Origin: Paraburkholderia sp. D15
Lineage (GTDB): Bacteria > Pseudomonadota > Gammaproteobacteria > Burkholderiales > Burkholderiaceae
Assembly: GCF_029910215.1 (NCBI RefSeq)
Contig: NZ_CP110396.1
Location: 1,860,001-1,924,000, forward strand
Length of the DNA: 64,000 nucleotides
Reading direction: 5' to 3'
Shown: in pieces, positions 10,212-18,067 of the stretch
Numbering within the stretch: position 1 is the first letter of the stretch
How the letters are laid out: every line of letters begins with the position of its first letter
The notes under the pieces: model-generated
What the model was told of the DNA's origin: nothing
The model's database searches: none
Seen by the model: only the letters and a program-made list of their open reading frames with translations
Made by a program: the position numbers and the translations under genes

Positions 10212-10586
10212 TTAGAGGGTGCGTGGAGGCCGCCAGAGCCCGTCCGGCGCGCGGATGGGAAGCGACTGTGCGTAGTGGAAGACAACCCGGCTATGCGGCG
10301 CCGCCGGACGGCTGACGCTTGCCGTCGTGCCGGGGTAGTAGAGACTGCCGAACTGGCATTGCGCCGTCATCTTGCAGAGCGTGGCCTTGGCCTTGCCGTG
10401 TGTCTTGCCCTCCGGCGAGGCCTTCATCGAATCGCAACCCGGCATGGCCGCGGACATGCCGGCGTCGTCCTGCATGGCCATGCTTTGCTGCATCGGACAG
10501 TCGCCGAGCAAGCCGCTTGCCGCCAGCCCACTGATGGGCAGCATCGCGCACAGCAATAGCAGGAGAAGGGTTCGAAAGAGTTTCAT
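10212..10586 (-). CDS. small periplasmic Met/Cys/His-rich protein, first gene of the cus operon
   Basis: A 124-residue protein with a clear signal peptide (MKLFRTLLLLLLCAMLPISG...). The mature part is rich in Met, Cys and His (CPMQQSMAMQDDAGM, MPGCDSM), which suggests soft-metal binding. The end GLWRPPRTL recalls short proteins often seen before czcC/cusC in Burkholderiales. It starts the leftward metal-efflux operon; 116 bases separate it from cusC. A role as a periplasmic copper sponge or sensor is inference. A possible -10 (TAGAAT) is seen about 30 bases upstream of its start. Confidence 0.7.
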   Translation of the reverse strand: MKLFRTLLLLLLCAMLPISGLAASGLLGDCPMQQSMAMQDDAGMSAAMPGCDSMKASPEGKTHGKAKATLCKMTAQCQFGSLYYPGTTASVSRPAAPHSRVVFHYAQSLPIRAPDGLWRPPRTL

Positions 10587-10711
10587 GGCCGTCTTGCAAG
10601 TCGCGCCATTCTAGCGGAATTGCGGTGACGCGTGAGCGTGCGAAATAACGGTTACCGGATAGGTCGCGCTTGAGTTTCAGCCTTGATTCCAGCTGCGGTT
10701 CGAGTGCAGCC

Positions 10712-11269
10712 TCAACGCGACCGATGCCCCAGCGCATTCATCGCCGCGTGCACGATGTGATCGCGCCATTCGCGTTTGCGGTCCACGCGCACCGCCTGCA
10801 TCGCCGTCATGCCGAGCCCGCAGAATGCGCTCGTCACCCGAACCACGCGTTCCTCGGTCATCGCGGTCAGGTCGATGCCCAGCGCCGCGTAAAGAATCAG
10901 ACCGACCTCGACGAGTTGCGGGTCGCCGTCCGGTTCGCTGTCGGCAATGCGGTTCGACAGCGCGGAGATGCCCGGCCAGTCGTAGGTGAACTGCACCATG
11001 TCTTCGACCACCGCCCGGTCGCGCTTGATGCCGACCGGCAATGACTCGACGTTCGCGCGCAGCGATTGCATATGTTCTCGCACGGTCTCGAGCGCGGCCG
11101 CGTAGATGGCGAGTTTGCTGGGGAAGTGATGCAGCAGGCCGGCCTTTGAGTAATTGACGGCATCGGCGATCTGCTGCAGCGACGTGTGTTCGAACCCATG
11201 TCGGGCGAACAGTGCGGCGGCGCGGTCGATGATGTCGGCGGTGATTTCTGTCTTGGTCGGCTTGGGCAT
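10712..11269 (-). CDS. TetR-family transcriptional regulator
   Basis: A 185-residue TetR-type repressor with the helix-turn-helix in residues 25-50 (TSLQQIADAVNYSKAGLLHHF). It follows a membrane protein gene by 4 bases and is almost certainly co-transcribed with it from the promoter near 11993. That promoter carries an apparent TetR operator (12000-12033), so autoregulation of the pair is the simplest reading. The inducer is unknown. Confidence 0.9.
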   Translation of the reverse strand: MPKPTKTEITADIIDRAAALFARHGFEHTSLQQIADAVNYSKAGLLHHFPSKLAIYAAALETVREHMQSLRANVESLPVGIKRDRAVVEDMVQFTYDWPGISALSNRIADSEPDGDPQLVEVGLILYAALGIDLTAMTEERVVRVTSAFCGLGMTAMQAVRVDRKREWRDHIVHAAMNALGHRSR

Positions 11270-11273
11270 GCGG

Positions 11274-11912
11274 TCAGGAACTGAGGAACAAAGGCATCAG
11301 GTACACGGATTCTATAACTTCATAGATCGCCGCGACCAGAAGCACCAGCGCGATGAGCACATAGAGCCGCGCTGTCGAGATGGCGCCCGCCTTGTAGCCG
11401 GCTAGATGCGAATCGCGCCGGTAATGACGTGGCCAGAGAAACTTGCGTGCCTGCACATAAGCCGCCAGGGCGGCGAGCACATACGCCTCGCCCTCGATCA
11501 GCAAGGTCAGCGAGTGCGGAATCAACGTCATGCGCAACGGACCGATCGGCGCGAACGTCACGCCCCACTGAAACGCCCGATACAACTGCACGAAGATGCC
11601 GGCGAACGGCACCACGAACGACGGCAACGTCGTCATGCCGAACGACGCCACCACCAGATTGACGAGAAACGTCAGCGTGATAGCGGGCAGCAACTCGCGA
11701 TGCACGTAAGCATCCGCCACCGTTTTGAACAGCCCGGGTTTGGCGTAGCCCTGATCGATGGAGGACTGGAATGTGGTCTTCAATTCCGGATGATGCAGCG
11801 TGACGATCATGCTGATCACAGCAAGCCCGAAGTACGCCACGTTGAGCGCGATGAACGCACCTTTGTGCCGTTTGATGATTGCGAAAGCGTCGAGTAGAAG
11901 ATGGTTCAGCAC
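11274..11912 (-). CDS. SpoIIM-like integral membrane protein
   Basis: A 212-residue protein with about five hydrophobic segments, resembling stage II sporulation protein M-type (DUF95) membrane proteins. In non-sporulating bacteria these are uncharacterised membrane proteins. Features include an early segment at residues 20-42, a central VVPFAGIFVQLYRAFQWG region and a late LYVLIALVLLVAAIYEVIES helix. It is the first gene of a two-gene operon with a TetR regulator, so its substrate or stress is probably what the regulator senses. The family call is moderate. Confidence 0.65.
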   Translation of the reverse strand: MLNHLLLDAFAIIKRHKGAFIALNVAYFGLAVISMIVTLHHPELKTTFQSSIDQGYAKPGLFKTVADAYVHRELLPAITLTFLVNLVVASFGMTTLPSFVVPFAGIFVQLYRAFQWGVTFAPIGPLRMTLIPHSLTLLIEGEAYVLAALAAYVQARKFLWPRHYRRDSHLAGYKAGAISTARLYVLIALVLLVAAIYEVIESVYLMPLFLSS

Positions 11913-11992
11913 GCCATTCCTTCGTTCTGTGAGGGAGTGATTGAGCAGACGCCGCTTCGTGTGGGCGAAACGGTGTCTGCCGGATGGCGCTG

Positions 11993-12033
11993 ATTATAGA
12001 CCGAATTGGTCGGTTATCTACCAAAATGGTCGG
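11993..12033 (-). promoter_or_regulatory. promoter and tandem TetR-type operator of the membrane protein/tetR operon
   Basis: On the minus strand a perfect TATAAT (-10) lies at 11998-11993. The palindrome ACCGA-ATTGG-TCGGT covers 12000-12014. A second element, ACCA-AAA-TGGT followed by CGG, covers 12020-12033. TGGTCGG recurs at 12007 and 12027, exactly 20 bases (two helical turns) apart, in the -35 region. This fits cooperative binding of two repressor dimers. No good -35 hexamer is visible. Confidence 0.55.
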
Positions 12034-12069
12034 CAAAATATCCGAAGCTAAAAACGAAGGCGCTGGGCG

Positions 12070-12318
12070 CTAACCCATCGAGCGTTGCGTGCCATGTCGC
12101 TGTCCGCTCGTTCTGAAGTACGGCAGCGCGAACATGTAGAGGCCGGTGAAAAGCAGAAGGAAGAGCGGCAGCAGCGGCGCATAGGTAATCCACGCCGGCG
12201 CCCGTCCGTGTCCGAAACCCATCGCCACGAAGTTCGCGATGACCGTCAGCGTGAAAACGATGGACACCCACCGATGAAACTGTCGAATCCATCCGCTCGC
12301 ATTCAAGCGTGTGTTCAT
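12070..12318 (-). CDS. small two-helix membrane protein
   Basis: An 82-residue hydrophobic protein with two predicted transmembrane helices (about residues 15-36 and 44-66) separated by a short GRAPAWIT loop. No family was recognised with certainty. Its ATG overlaps the stop of the glyoxalase gene (ATGA, 12315-12318), so it is translationally coupled as the third gene of an AraC-glyoxalase-membrane protein operon. Function unknown. Confidence 0.7.
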   Translation of the reverse strand: MNTRLNASGWIRQFHRWVSIVFTLTVIANFVAMGFGHGRAPAWITYAPLLPLFLLLFTGLYMFALPYFRTSGQRHGTQRSMG

Positions 12319-12731
12319 GTCGAACTCCTCGGCGACTGAATCATCTTCCAGCCGTTACCCGCCGGATCGCGAAAGCCCGCATCCACGCTGCCGTATCGCT
12401 CCATGGGCTCCTGCGTGAACTCCACGCCGGCGGCCTTCAGCGTGTCGTAAGTCGCGCGGCAATCGTCCACCGACAGTACCAGCGGCGGCATCGCGCCTTT
12501 CGCGACCATCGCGCGCAGCGTTTGCGCGGTGGCTTCGTCGTGAATCGGCGGGCCGGGTGCGAACAGGCCGAGCTGGAACGACGGTTGATCCGGATGCTGG
12601 ACCGTGAGCCAACGGTAGGTGCCGTTGCGCACGTCGGTATGAACACGGAAGCCCAGCTTGTCGACATAGAACGACAGCGCTTCGTCCTGGTTGTCGACGT
12701 ACAGACCCACAACATTGATACCCTGGTTCAT
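12315..12731 (-). CDS. VOC (glyoxalase/bleomycin resistance) family protein
   Basis: A 138-residue single VOC-fold protein starting MNQGINVVGLYVDNQDEALS, with the paired beta-alpha-beta modules typical of the superfamily and an end (FRDPAGNGWKMIQ) common to glyoxalase-like proteins. GGAGAA precedes ATG 12731 by 3 bases. It overlaps the AraC gene upstream and the small membrane gene downstream by 4 bases each. Members include glyoxalases, dioxygenases and drug-binding proteins; activity is not assignable. Confidence 0.82.
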   Translation of the reverse strand: MNQGINVVGLYVDNQDEALSFYVDKLGFRVHTDVRNGTYRWLTVQHPDQPSFQLGLFAPGPPIHDEATAQTLRAMVAKGAMPPLVLSVDDCRATYDTLKAAGVEFTQEPMERYGSVDAGFRDPAGNGWKMIQSPRSST

Positions 12732-13270
12732 GACTTCTCCTTGGTTGATGGCGGGACTGTAGCGTCGGCCGCGCGGCGGCGCTTCTCCAAAACTGCGATG
12801 TTGAGATCGGGCCGCTGCGCCGCCTTCAGCACGCAGGCCGGTACGCGGTCCAGTTCGGGGATGTCGGCCCGCAGCGACGTGCGCATGGCGCCGGGGCTCT
12901 GGCCCGTGATGTCGCGAAAGATCCGGCCGAAGGTGCCCAGGCTTTCCCAGCCGGTGGCGAAGGCGATGTCCGTGATGGCGAGATCGGTGTCGCGCAGCAA
13001 CGTGGTGGCTTGCTCGATGCGCCGCGTCAGCAGATAGCGATGCGGCGGCAAACCGAATGCCTGTTTGAACGAGCGCGCGAAATGCGCTTCCGATACGCCG
13101 CTCACCTCGGCTAGACGTTTGACCGGCCAGGACTCGTGCGACGCGGCGTCGATCCGGTCCTTCGCGCGCAGCAGACGGCGCAGCAGGGCGGGGTCTTGCA
13201 ACGCGTCGGCGGTGGCGGTCGCGGAGGACGAGGAACGTAGCGGAATGCCGCGGTCTTTGGGTGCGCGCAT
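12728..13270 (-). CDS. AraC-family transcriptional regulator
   Basis: A 180-residue protein that is mostly the double helix-turn-helix AraC DNA-binding domain (about residues 30-135; VKRLAEVSGVSEAHFARSF and ITDIAFATGWESLGTFGRIF), with a short C-terminal tail and no obvious N-terminal sensor domain. ATG 13270 is used; a TTG further upstream (13315) is possible. Its stop overlaps the glyoxalase ATG, so regulator and targets are translationally coupled. A 21-base imperfect palindrome 90 bases upstream is a candidate operator. Confidence 0.85.
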   Translation of the reverse strand: MRAPKDRGIPLRSSSSATATADALQDPALLRRLLRAKDRIDAASHESWPVKRLAEVSGVSEAHFARSFKQAFGLPPHRYLLTRRIEQATTLLRDTDLAITDIAFATGWESLGTFGRIFRDITGQSPGAMRTSLRADIPELDRVPACVLKAAQRPDLNIAVLEKRRRAADATVPPSTKEKS

Positions 13271-13358
13271 CGGGTGGGAAAAAGCCGGAAGAGGATGCGC
13301 GTAGTGTAGGCGCAATCATTTGGGGTTCCGGAATCGCACCTTTCAAAAACCTGTAAAT

Positions 13359-13379
13359 AGTTGCCTGAATCAGGCGACT
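13359..13379. promoter_or_regulatory. palindromic operator candidate upstream of the AraC gene
   Basis: GCCTGA-A-TCAGGC (13363-13375) is a perfect 6-base inverted repeat, extended by AGT/ACT outer arms with one mismatched pair. It lies about 90 bases upstream of the AraC start. Binding by the AraC protein or by another regulator is inference. Confidence 0.4.
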
Positions 13380-13745
13380 CCATTCAAAGCGGATAGAGTG
13401 GCGGCGCGATCTTGCGGTAATGGTTTCCGGCGCATAGGATTGCCGAAAGTCGATTCGAACATTTAATAAATGACGCCCCGGGAGACGACGTAATGAGAGA
13501 ACGCGACCCCTGCCCGCAATCGCTTCAAACAGTCTGCCCGGGTTGAAAACTTAGCGTTGAGTTGAGACCTCGCCGCGCCGATGTCGCGCGGCGCATCAAT
13601 CTACACGAATGCCATTACCGTGATGCAACCGGTATGTAACCGGCTTGCCTGGTCGCGGCCGTCCGTCGAACGAATACACAAGCGTTTCGCATAAGGAAGC
13701 AAGAAATCGAGGAATCGAATAACCATTAATCCAAAGGGGGGCTCC
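13380..13745 (+). other. leader region of the molybdenum hydroxylase operon
   Basis: About 370 bases without a conserved gene. It holds a short ORF (13493-13546) with its own ribosome-binding site and a perfect 8-base-arm hairpin, CGCCGCGC/GCGCGGCG, at 13571-13593. A strong AAAGGGGGG ribosome-binding site lies just before ATG 13746. The long leader with an ORF and a hairpin could support post-transcriptional control, which is unproven. Confidence 0.4.
13493..13546 (+). CDS. possible 17-residue leader peptide
   Basis: ATG 13493 is preceded by GGAG (13481-13484) at 8 bases and reads MRERDPCPQSLQTVCPG before TGA at 13544-13546. It lies about 200 bases before the molybdenum hydroxylase operon and 25 bases before a GC-rich hairpin. 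The peptide has no run of one amino acid that would suggest classical attenuation. It could be chance. Confidence 0.25.
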   Translation: MRERDPCPQSLQTVCPG

Positions 13746-16478
13746 ATGGCTTTCGATATACCGGTGACACGCCGCACTTTCCTCAAGGTGATGGGAAGCG
13801 GCGCGGTCGTGGCAATTTCAATCAGCAGTTTGCCGGCGGCAATACTCAGTTCGTCGATGCAGACCGAACCCGACGATGGACCCGCGTGGGCACCGGAGCC
13901 GGGCAAGGCGCGCTGGCGCATCGACGGTATTCCCAAGGTGACGGGCCAGAAGATCTATGCGCGCGATTTCAAGGCGAGCGATTTCGTCGGCTGGCCGAAG
14001 CAGGAGAACTGGCTGTATGCGTTGCGTTGCGGAAGAGTCGATCGCCTCTATGAGGGCTACGACCTGAGCATGCTGCCGCGTGAACTGCAGCCCATTGCGA
14101 TCGTCGATAACGACGCGCTGCTCGCGCGCAACATTGCGCTGGCGCCCGAGCCGGACCCGATCGCGAGTCAGGATATCTATTGGCTCGCACGCAAAGGGTA
14201 TCCGGCGGATTGCTACGGCCAGCCCGCGGCGATGCTGATTTTCCAGAACTTCGACGTCTATCGCCGCGCGCGCAAGCTGCTGGAATTCAACGATCAGACG
14301 ATCCGCTACGGTGCGGCGGTGGACCCGGCCGCCCGCGCCGCGCCGGTCGCGTTCTCGCCGAAAACGACCTACGTGCGCGACGACGAAAAGAACTTCAGCT
14401 ACGTTCAGGATTACCAGACCGACGGCAAGGGCAACCCCACACCCGAGTACTTGAAGGCACTGGCCGAAGCGAGCGGCAACATCGACGCGACAATCGAGGC
14501 CCACGAAAAGCAGGGCACCTGGTTTAAAGCGGGCGCCGCGGATAACCAGGGTTTCGTCACGCCCGCGATCGACCCGGTGTTCATGGAGCCGGAGTCGGGC
14601 CTTGCGTGGTACGACGCGAGTGCGGGGCAACTACGTCTGGTGCTCGGCACGCAATCCGCGAGCGAGGACGCGGGCAGCGCCGCCGCGTTGTTCTCGAAGA
14701 GCGCGGTGACGATCAACGGCGTGCACATTGTCGCGTGCTATCCGGGCGGCGGATTCGGCGGTCGCGACCGCTCGTATTTTCCACTCTACCTGGCGCTCGC
14801 CGCGCCCTTTGCGAAAGGCGCGCTGCGCTGGCAACAGTCGCGCTACGAGCAGTTTCAGGTCGGTCTCAAACGCTGCGAGACGCAGTTCAGCGAGTCGCTA
14901 TGGTTCGATCGTCAGGGCAAGATCCAGGCGCTCAAATGCAACTTCACGATGAACGGCGGCGGCAAGAAGAACCTGTCGCCCTACGTTGCCCAGCTCGCGT
15001 CGCTCAGTGCGATGAGTTGCTACGAGATCACGCGCGCGAGCACGACGGCCGAATCACTGTACACGCCGGAAGTGTTCGGCGGCTCGCAGCGCGGCTTCGG
15101 CGGTCCGCAGGCGTTCATGGCCATCGAGACCTTGATGGACGAAGCGGCCGTCGAACTCGGCATGTCGCCGTTCGCGATCCGTCGAACCAATCTGCTCGGC
15201 AACGCGCCTTCGCTCGGTAGAGGACGCGCGATCACCGGCGCGCCAATCCTGTTCGATCTGCAACTGACGAGCGTGCTCGATCGTCTCGAAGAGCATGCGA
15301 TCTGGCAGACGCGCGATGCGACACGCGCCGAACGCGAGGCCAAGGGACTGAAATACGGCGTGGGTCTCGCGATGGCGAACGAAGCATTCGGCACATCGGG
15401 CGACGGCATGTACGGCATGGTGCAGATTCTGCCGGACGACAGTCTCCGCGTGATGACGACGTACACCGACATGGGCAACGGTGCGGCGACGTCGCTCGGA
15501 CTCGCGCCGTCCGACTACCTCGGGCAGAACGCGCGGACCATCGCGATGAGCGTGTTCGAGCCGTTCCAGGCATTGGGGCTGAACGGCACGTCGAATCCAA
15601 CGAAGCCCACCGATGTGCGGTTCACGTCCGGTTCATCCAGCGCCTGTCTCGGCGCGTTCCATCAGTACCACGCCGTGAAGGGCGCGGCGCAGGCGTTGCT
15701 GTTGCAGAGCGTGCTGCCCGCCGCGTGGTCGCTGTGGCACGCGAACGTGAGCGCCGCCGACGTCAAATGGGTCGACGGTGCGCTCACCGTGCGAGGCGGC
15801 GGCAAGCCGCTGCCGTGGCGCGATCTGGTGCAACGGCTGCGCAGCATGAATCTGCCGACCGTCGCCGCCGTGCATGCCAGTTACGCGGGTTCGTTCTGGA
15901 CCGGCACGTATCCGTTCACGAGCGGCGCGACCGATATCGAGTACGACTACGTCGCGGTTGGGATGACGCCGGACAACCTGACGCCGTTGCAACGAGACCT
16001 GCATCAGCCCGTGATCGACGGAACGAAGTTTCAGCGGACCACGTATGCGCCGTCGGCGGCGCTTGTCGCGCTGGCCATCGATCCGTCCAATGGCCGGGTG
16101 AAGGTCGAGCACGTGGTGTCGTCGGTGAGCGTGGGGCGGCAGATCTGTCCGGAGCTGGTCGAGGGGCAGTCGCAGGGCGCGGTTGCGATGGGTATCGGCA
16201 ACGTGCTGACTGAAACCTGTCCGCTCGGCAACGAAGGGCCGGGCGGTGGCCGATGGAATCTGGACCGCTACCAGATCACGCGCCTCACCGACATTCCCGT
16301 GCAGACGCTGATCGCGCTACCGCCGCCGAACGATGATCCGGGCAACGCGCGCGGCATTGCCGAGGCGGTGATGTGCCCAATCGCGCCGGCTTTACTCAAC
16401 GCACTCGCGATGGCGACCGGCCATCGCTTCAGGGAAACACCGGTGACGCCGGATCAGATTCGGGGGGTACTGCAATGA
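13746..16478 (+). CDS. Tat-exported molybdenum hydroxylase large subunit (isoquinoline 1-oxidoreductase beta-like)
   Basis: A 910-residue molybdopterin-cytosine-dinucleotide-type large subunit of the xanthine dehydrogenase family. The N-terminus has a twin-arginine signal (RRTFLKVMG followed by a hydrophobic stretch), pointing to export to the periplasm. The aldehyde oxidase-like domains follow; GGGFGGRDRS (about residue 335) and a C-terminal GIAEAVMCPIAPA with the catalytic Glu are visible. The first Gly of the usual GxGE context is retained but the residue before Glu is Ala. It is coupled by ATGA to the 2Fe-2S subunit and followed by a di-haem cytochrome c. Together these form a periplasmic N-heterocycle or aldehyde dehydrogenase passing electrons to cytochrome. 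Substrate unknown. Confidence 0.88.
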   Translation: MAFDIPVTRRTFLKVMGSGAVVAISISSLPAAILSSSMQTEPDDGPAWAPEPGKARWRIDGIPKVTGQKIYARDFKASDFVGWPKQENWLYALRCGRVDRLYEGYDLSMLPRELQPIAIVDNDALLARNIALAPEPDPIASQDIYWLARKGYPADCYGQPAAMLIFQNFDVYRRARKLLEFNDQTIRYGAAVDPAARAAPVAFSPKTTYVRDDEKNFSYVQDYQTDGKGNPTPEYLKALAEASGNIDATIEAHEKQGTWFKAGAADNQGFVTPAIDPVFMEPESGLAWYDASAGQLRLVLGTQSASEDAGSAAALFSKSAVTINGVHIVACYPGGGFGGRDRSYFPLYLALAAPFAKGALRWQQSRYEQFQVGLKRCETQFSESLWFDRQGKIQALKCNFTMNGGGKKNLSPYVAQLASLSAMSCYEITRASTTAESLYTPEVFGGSQRGFGGPQAFMAIETLMDEAAVELGMSPFAIRRTNLLGNAPSLGRGRAITGAPILFDLQLTSVLDRLEEHAIWQTRDATRAEREAKGLKYGVGLAMANEAFGTSGDGMYGMVQILPDDSLRVMTTYTDMGNGAATSLGLAPSDYLGQNARTIAMSVFEPFQALGLNGTSNPTKPTDVRFTSGSSSACLGAFHQYHAVKGAAQALLLQSVLPAAWSLWHANVSAADVKWVDGALTVRGGGKPLPWRDLVQRLRSMNLPTVAAVHASYAGSFWTGTYPFTSGATDIEYDYVAVGMTPDNLTPLQRDLHQPVIDGTKFQRTTYAPSAALVALAIDPSNGRVKVEHVVSSVSVGRQICPELVEGQSQGAVAMGIGNVLTETCPLGNEGPGGGRWNLDRYQITRLTDIPVQTLIALPPPNDDPGNARGIAEAVMCPIAPALLNALAMATGHRFRETPVTPDQIRGVLQ

Positions 16479-16993
16479 GCGGCACGATTCGTTTGACCAT
16501 CAATGGCGAGACCGTCGACGTGCAACCCGGCGACGCCGATATGAACCTGATCGACTATCTGCACGAGCGGCGCGATCTCACCGGCACCAAGCTGTGTTGC
16601 GGCATCGGCGTGTGCCGTGCGTGCACCGTTTGCACGCGCAATCTACTCGATTCGCCGATGGAAAAAACGCTTGCCTGCTCGACGCCGGTCAGCGCGATGC
16701 GGGGCATGCATGTCTATACCGTCGAAGGACTGATGCAGGACGGCAAACTGTCGCCGTTGCAGCAGAGCTTTCTCGAATCGTTTGCGTTTCAGTGCGGGTA
16801 CTGTGCGTCCGGTTTTCTGATGGCGGCGACCGCGATGCTCGATCATCTGCGCGCGCATCCCATCGATTCGGCGCAACTCGATGAAACGATCGAGACGTGG
16901 GTGGGCGGCAATCTGTGCCGCTGTACGGGCTACGTCAAATACATCGAAGCGATCCGCAAGATCGCGACGCCCTACACACGCAACGGAGCATGA
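16475..16993 (+). CDS. 2Fe-2S small subunit of molybdenum hydroxylase (isoquinoline 1-oxidoreductase alpha-like)
   Basis: A 172-residue small subunit with two 2Fe-2S clusters. The N-terminal plant-type ferredoxin domain has CCGIGVCRACTVC with a later cysteine (LACSTPV). The C-terminal helical domain carries CGYCASGF and GNLCRCTGY. The start ATG overlaps the large-subunit stop. It lacks its own signal peptide, so it would be exported by hitch-hiking on the Tat-bearing large subunit, as in other periplasmic members. It overlaps or abuts the downstream cytochrome gene. Confidence 0.93.
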   Translation: MSGTIRLTINGETVDVQPGDADMNLIDYLHERRDLTGTKLCCGIGVCRACTVCTRNLLDSPMEKTLACSTPVSAMRGMHVYTVEGLMQDGKLSPLQQSFLESFAFQCGYCASGFLMAATAMLDHLRAHPIDSAQLDETIETWVGGNLCRCTGYVKYIEAIRKIATPYTRNGA

Positions 16994-16995
16994 TC

Positions 16996-17991
16996 ATGAC
17001 GACCTGCTTGCGTGTATTGATGCTGCTGTTGATGTTCGCGGCGCGTGTCTCCTTCGCTGCCGATGCGGGCGCGAAACCGGAGCAGACGCTGCTGCAATAC
17101 GGACAGCAATGCGTCGATGAGATCGGCGAGATTCCCGCGTTCAGTTGCAACTCGGGTACTACCGTGCCGATCACGGTGAACAATCGCGTGCCCGAGCGTT
17201 ACTTCGCGAACATGACCTGCGATCGGCCGGCGCTGCTGCCCTACGATGCGCCGACGTCCGGGCCTTGTACGCCGTACTCGAAGATCGTCAATCTCTCGCA
17301 CGGCGAGACGGAGATTTCCGCGTTCTGCCGCCGCAAGGAGATTCGCGCGGACAAGAGTGCGTATTTCGACGAGGTGGATATCGTGTTGCACAACACGGGG
17401 AACGGCAAGACGTGCTGGTTTCATGCCGAGCATCCGGGGAGTTCGGCGGGGTTCAACGCGTCACGTGTGCCGCCGCCGAACGAAAAGACGCCGCCGCCGG
17501 GACATGTGTCCGCCGAGGCATTCTGGTGGCCGCCCGCCGCGACCGCGACGAAGAAGTGCGTGTCGTGTCACGACGCGAGCCCGGTGATGTATAGCCCGTG
17601 GCTCGGGCAGGTGTGGGATAAGGTGCCGACTGACCCGTGGGGCAAGTACGTGAATATCGGCGATGCGTTCGCGTCGTGGATGTCGGTGTCGATCAGTACG
17701 CCGGGGAATACTTGCGTCGGGTGCCATCGAATCGGCAATCAGCATAGTTGCGATATCTATGTGCCGCTCGCGGCGGGGATGCTGCCGCCGCCGAAGGGGA
17801 GTGACAAGCTGGCGAGCAGCTATCCGTTGAATCACTGGATGCCGGTGGATAACAACAAGAGTCCGGCGGAGTGGGATGCGGCTAGCGTCGAGTCGGTGAA
17901 GAATCTGCTGACGTGTTGTTCTCCGGAAGGGAAGAACGATCCGAAGTGTCACTTCTCGCCGAACGCGCGGGGGAGTGGGCAGGGCGGGTGA
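16996..17991 (+). CDS. secreted di-haem cytochrome c, electron acceptor of the molybdenum hydroxylase
   Basis: A 331-residue protein with a signal peptide (cleavage near SFA-AD, about residue 22). It has two haem-c attachment motifs, CVSCH and CVGCH, in the second half, about 50 residues apart. Several additional cysteines in the first half (CNSG, CDRP, CTPY, CRRK) may form disulfides. ATG 16996 is favoured by GGAG 7 bases upstream; ATG 16990 would overlap the previous stop. Its position as third gene makes it the likely electron acceptor for the hydroxylase. The N-terminal half was not assigned to a family. Confidence 0.8.
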   Translation: MTTCLRVLMLLLMFAARVSFAADAGAKPEQTLLQYGQQCVDEIGEIPAFSCNSGTTVPITVNNRVPERYFANMTCDRPALLPYDAPTSGPCTPYSKIVNLSHGETEISAFCRRKEIRADKSAYFDEVDIVLHNTGNGKTCWFHAEHPGSSAGFNASRVPPPNEKTPPPGHVSAEAFWWPPAATATKKCVSCHDASPVMYSPWLGQVWDKVPTDPWGKYVNIGDAFASWMSVSISTPGNTCVGCHRIGNQHSCDIYVPLAAGMLPPPKGSDKLASSYPLNHWMPVDNNKSPAEWDAASVESVKNLLTCCSPEGKNDPKCHFSPNARGSGQGG

Positions 17992-17995
17992 GGGT

Positions 17996-18054
17996 GTTTG
18001 GCTTGGGTTGGTTTGGTTTGGTTCGATGCTGTGTTGTGTGGTTCGCTTCCGGCG
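17996..18054 (+). repeat. G/T-rich low-complexity tract
   Basis: Just after the cytochrome gene the plus strand is nearly all G and T, with GG doublets at regular spacing (GGCTTGGGTTGGTTTGG and on). A two-tier G-quadruplex is conceivable. It separates convergent genes. Confidence 0.4.
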
Positions 18055-18067
18055 GCTTTGGTTGGTG

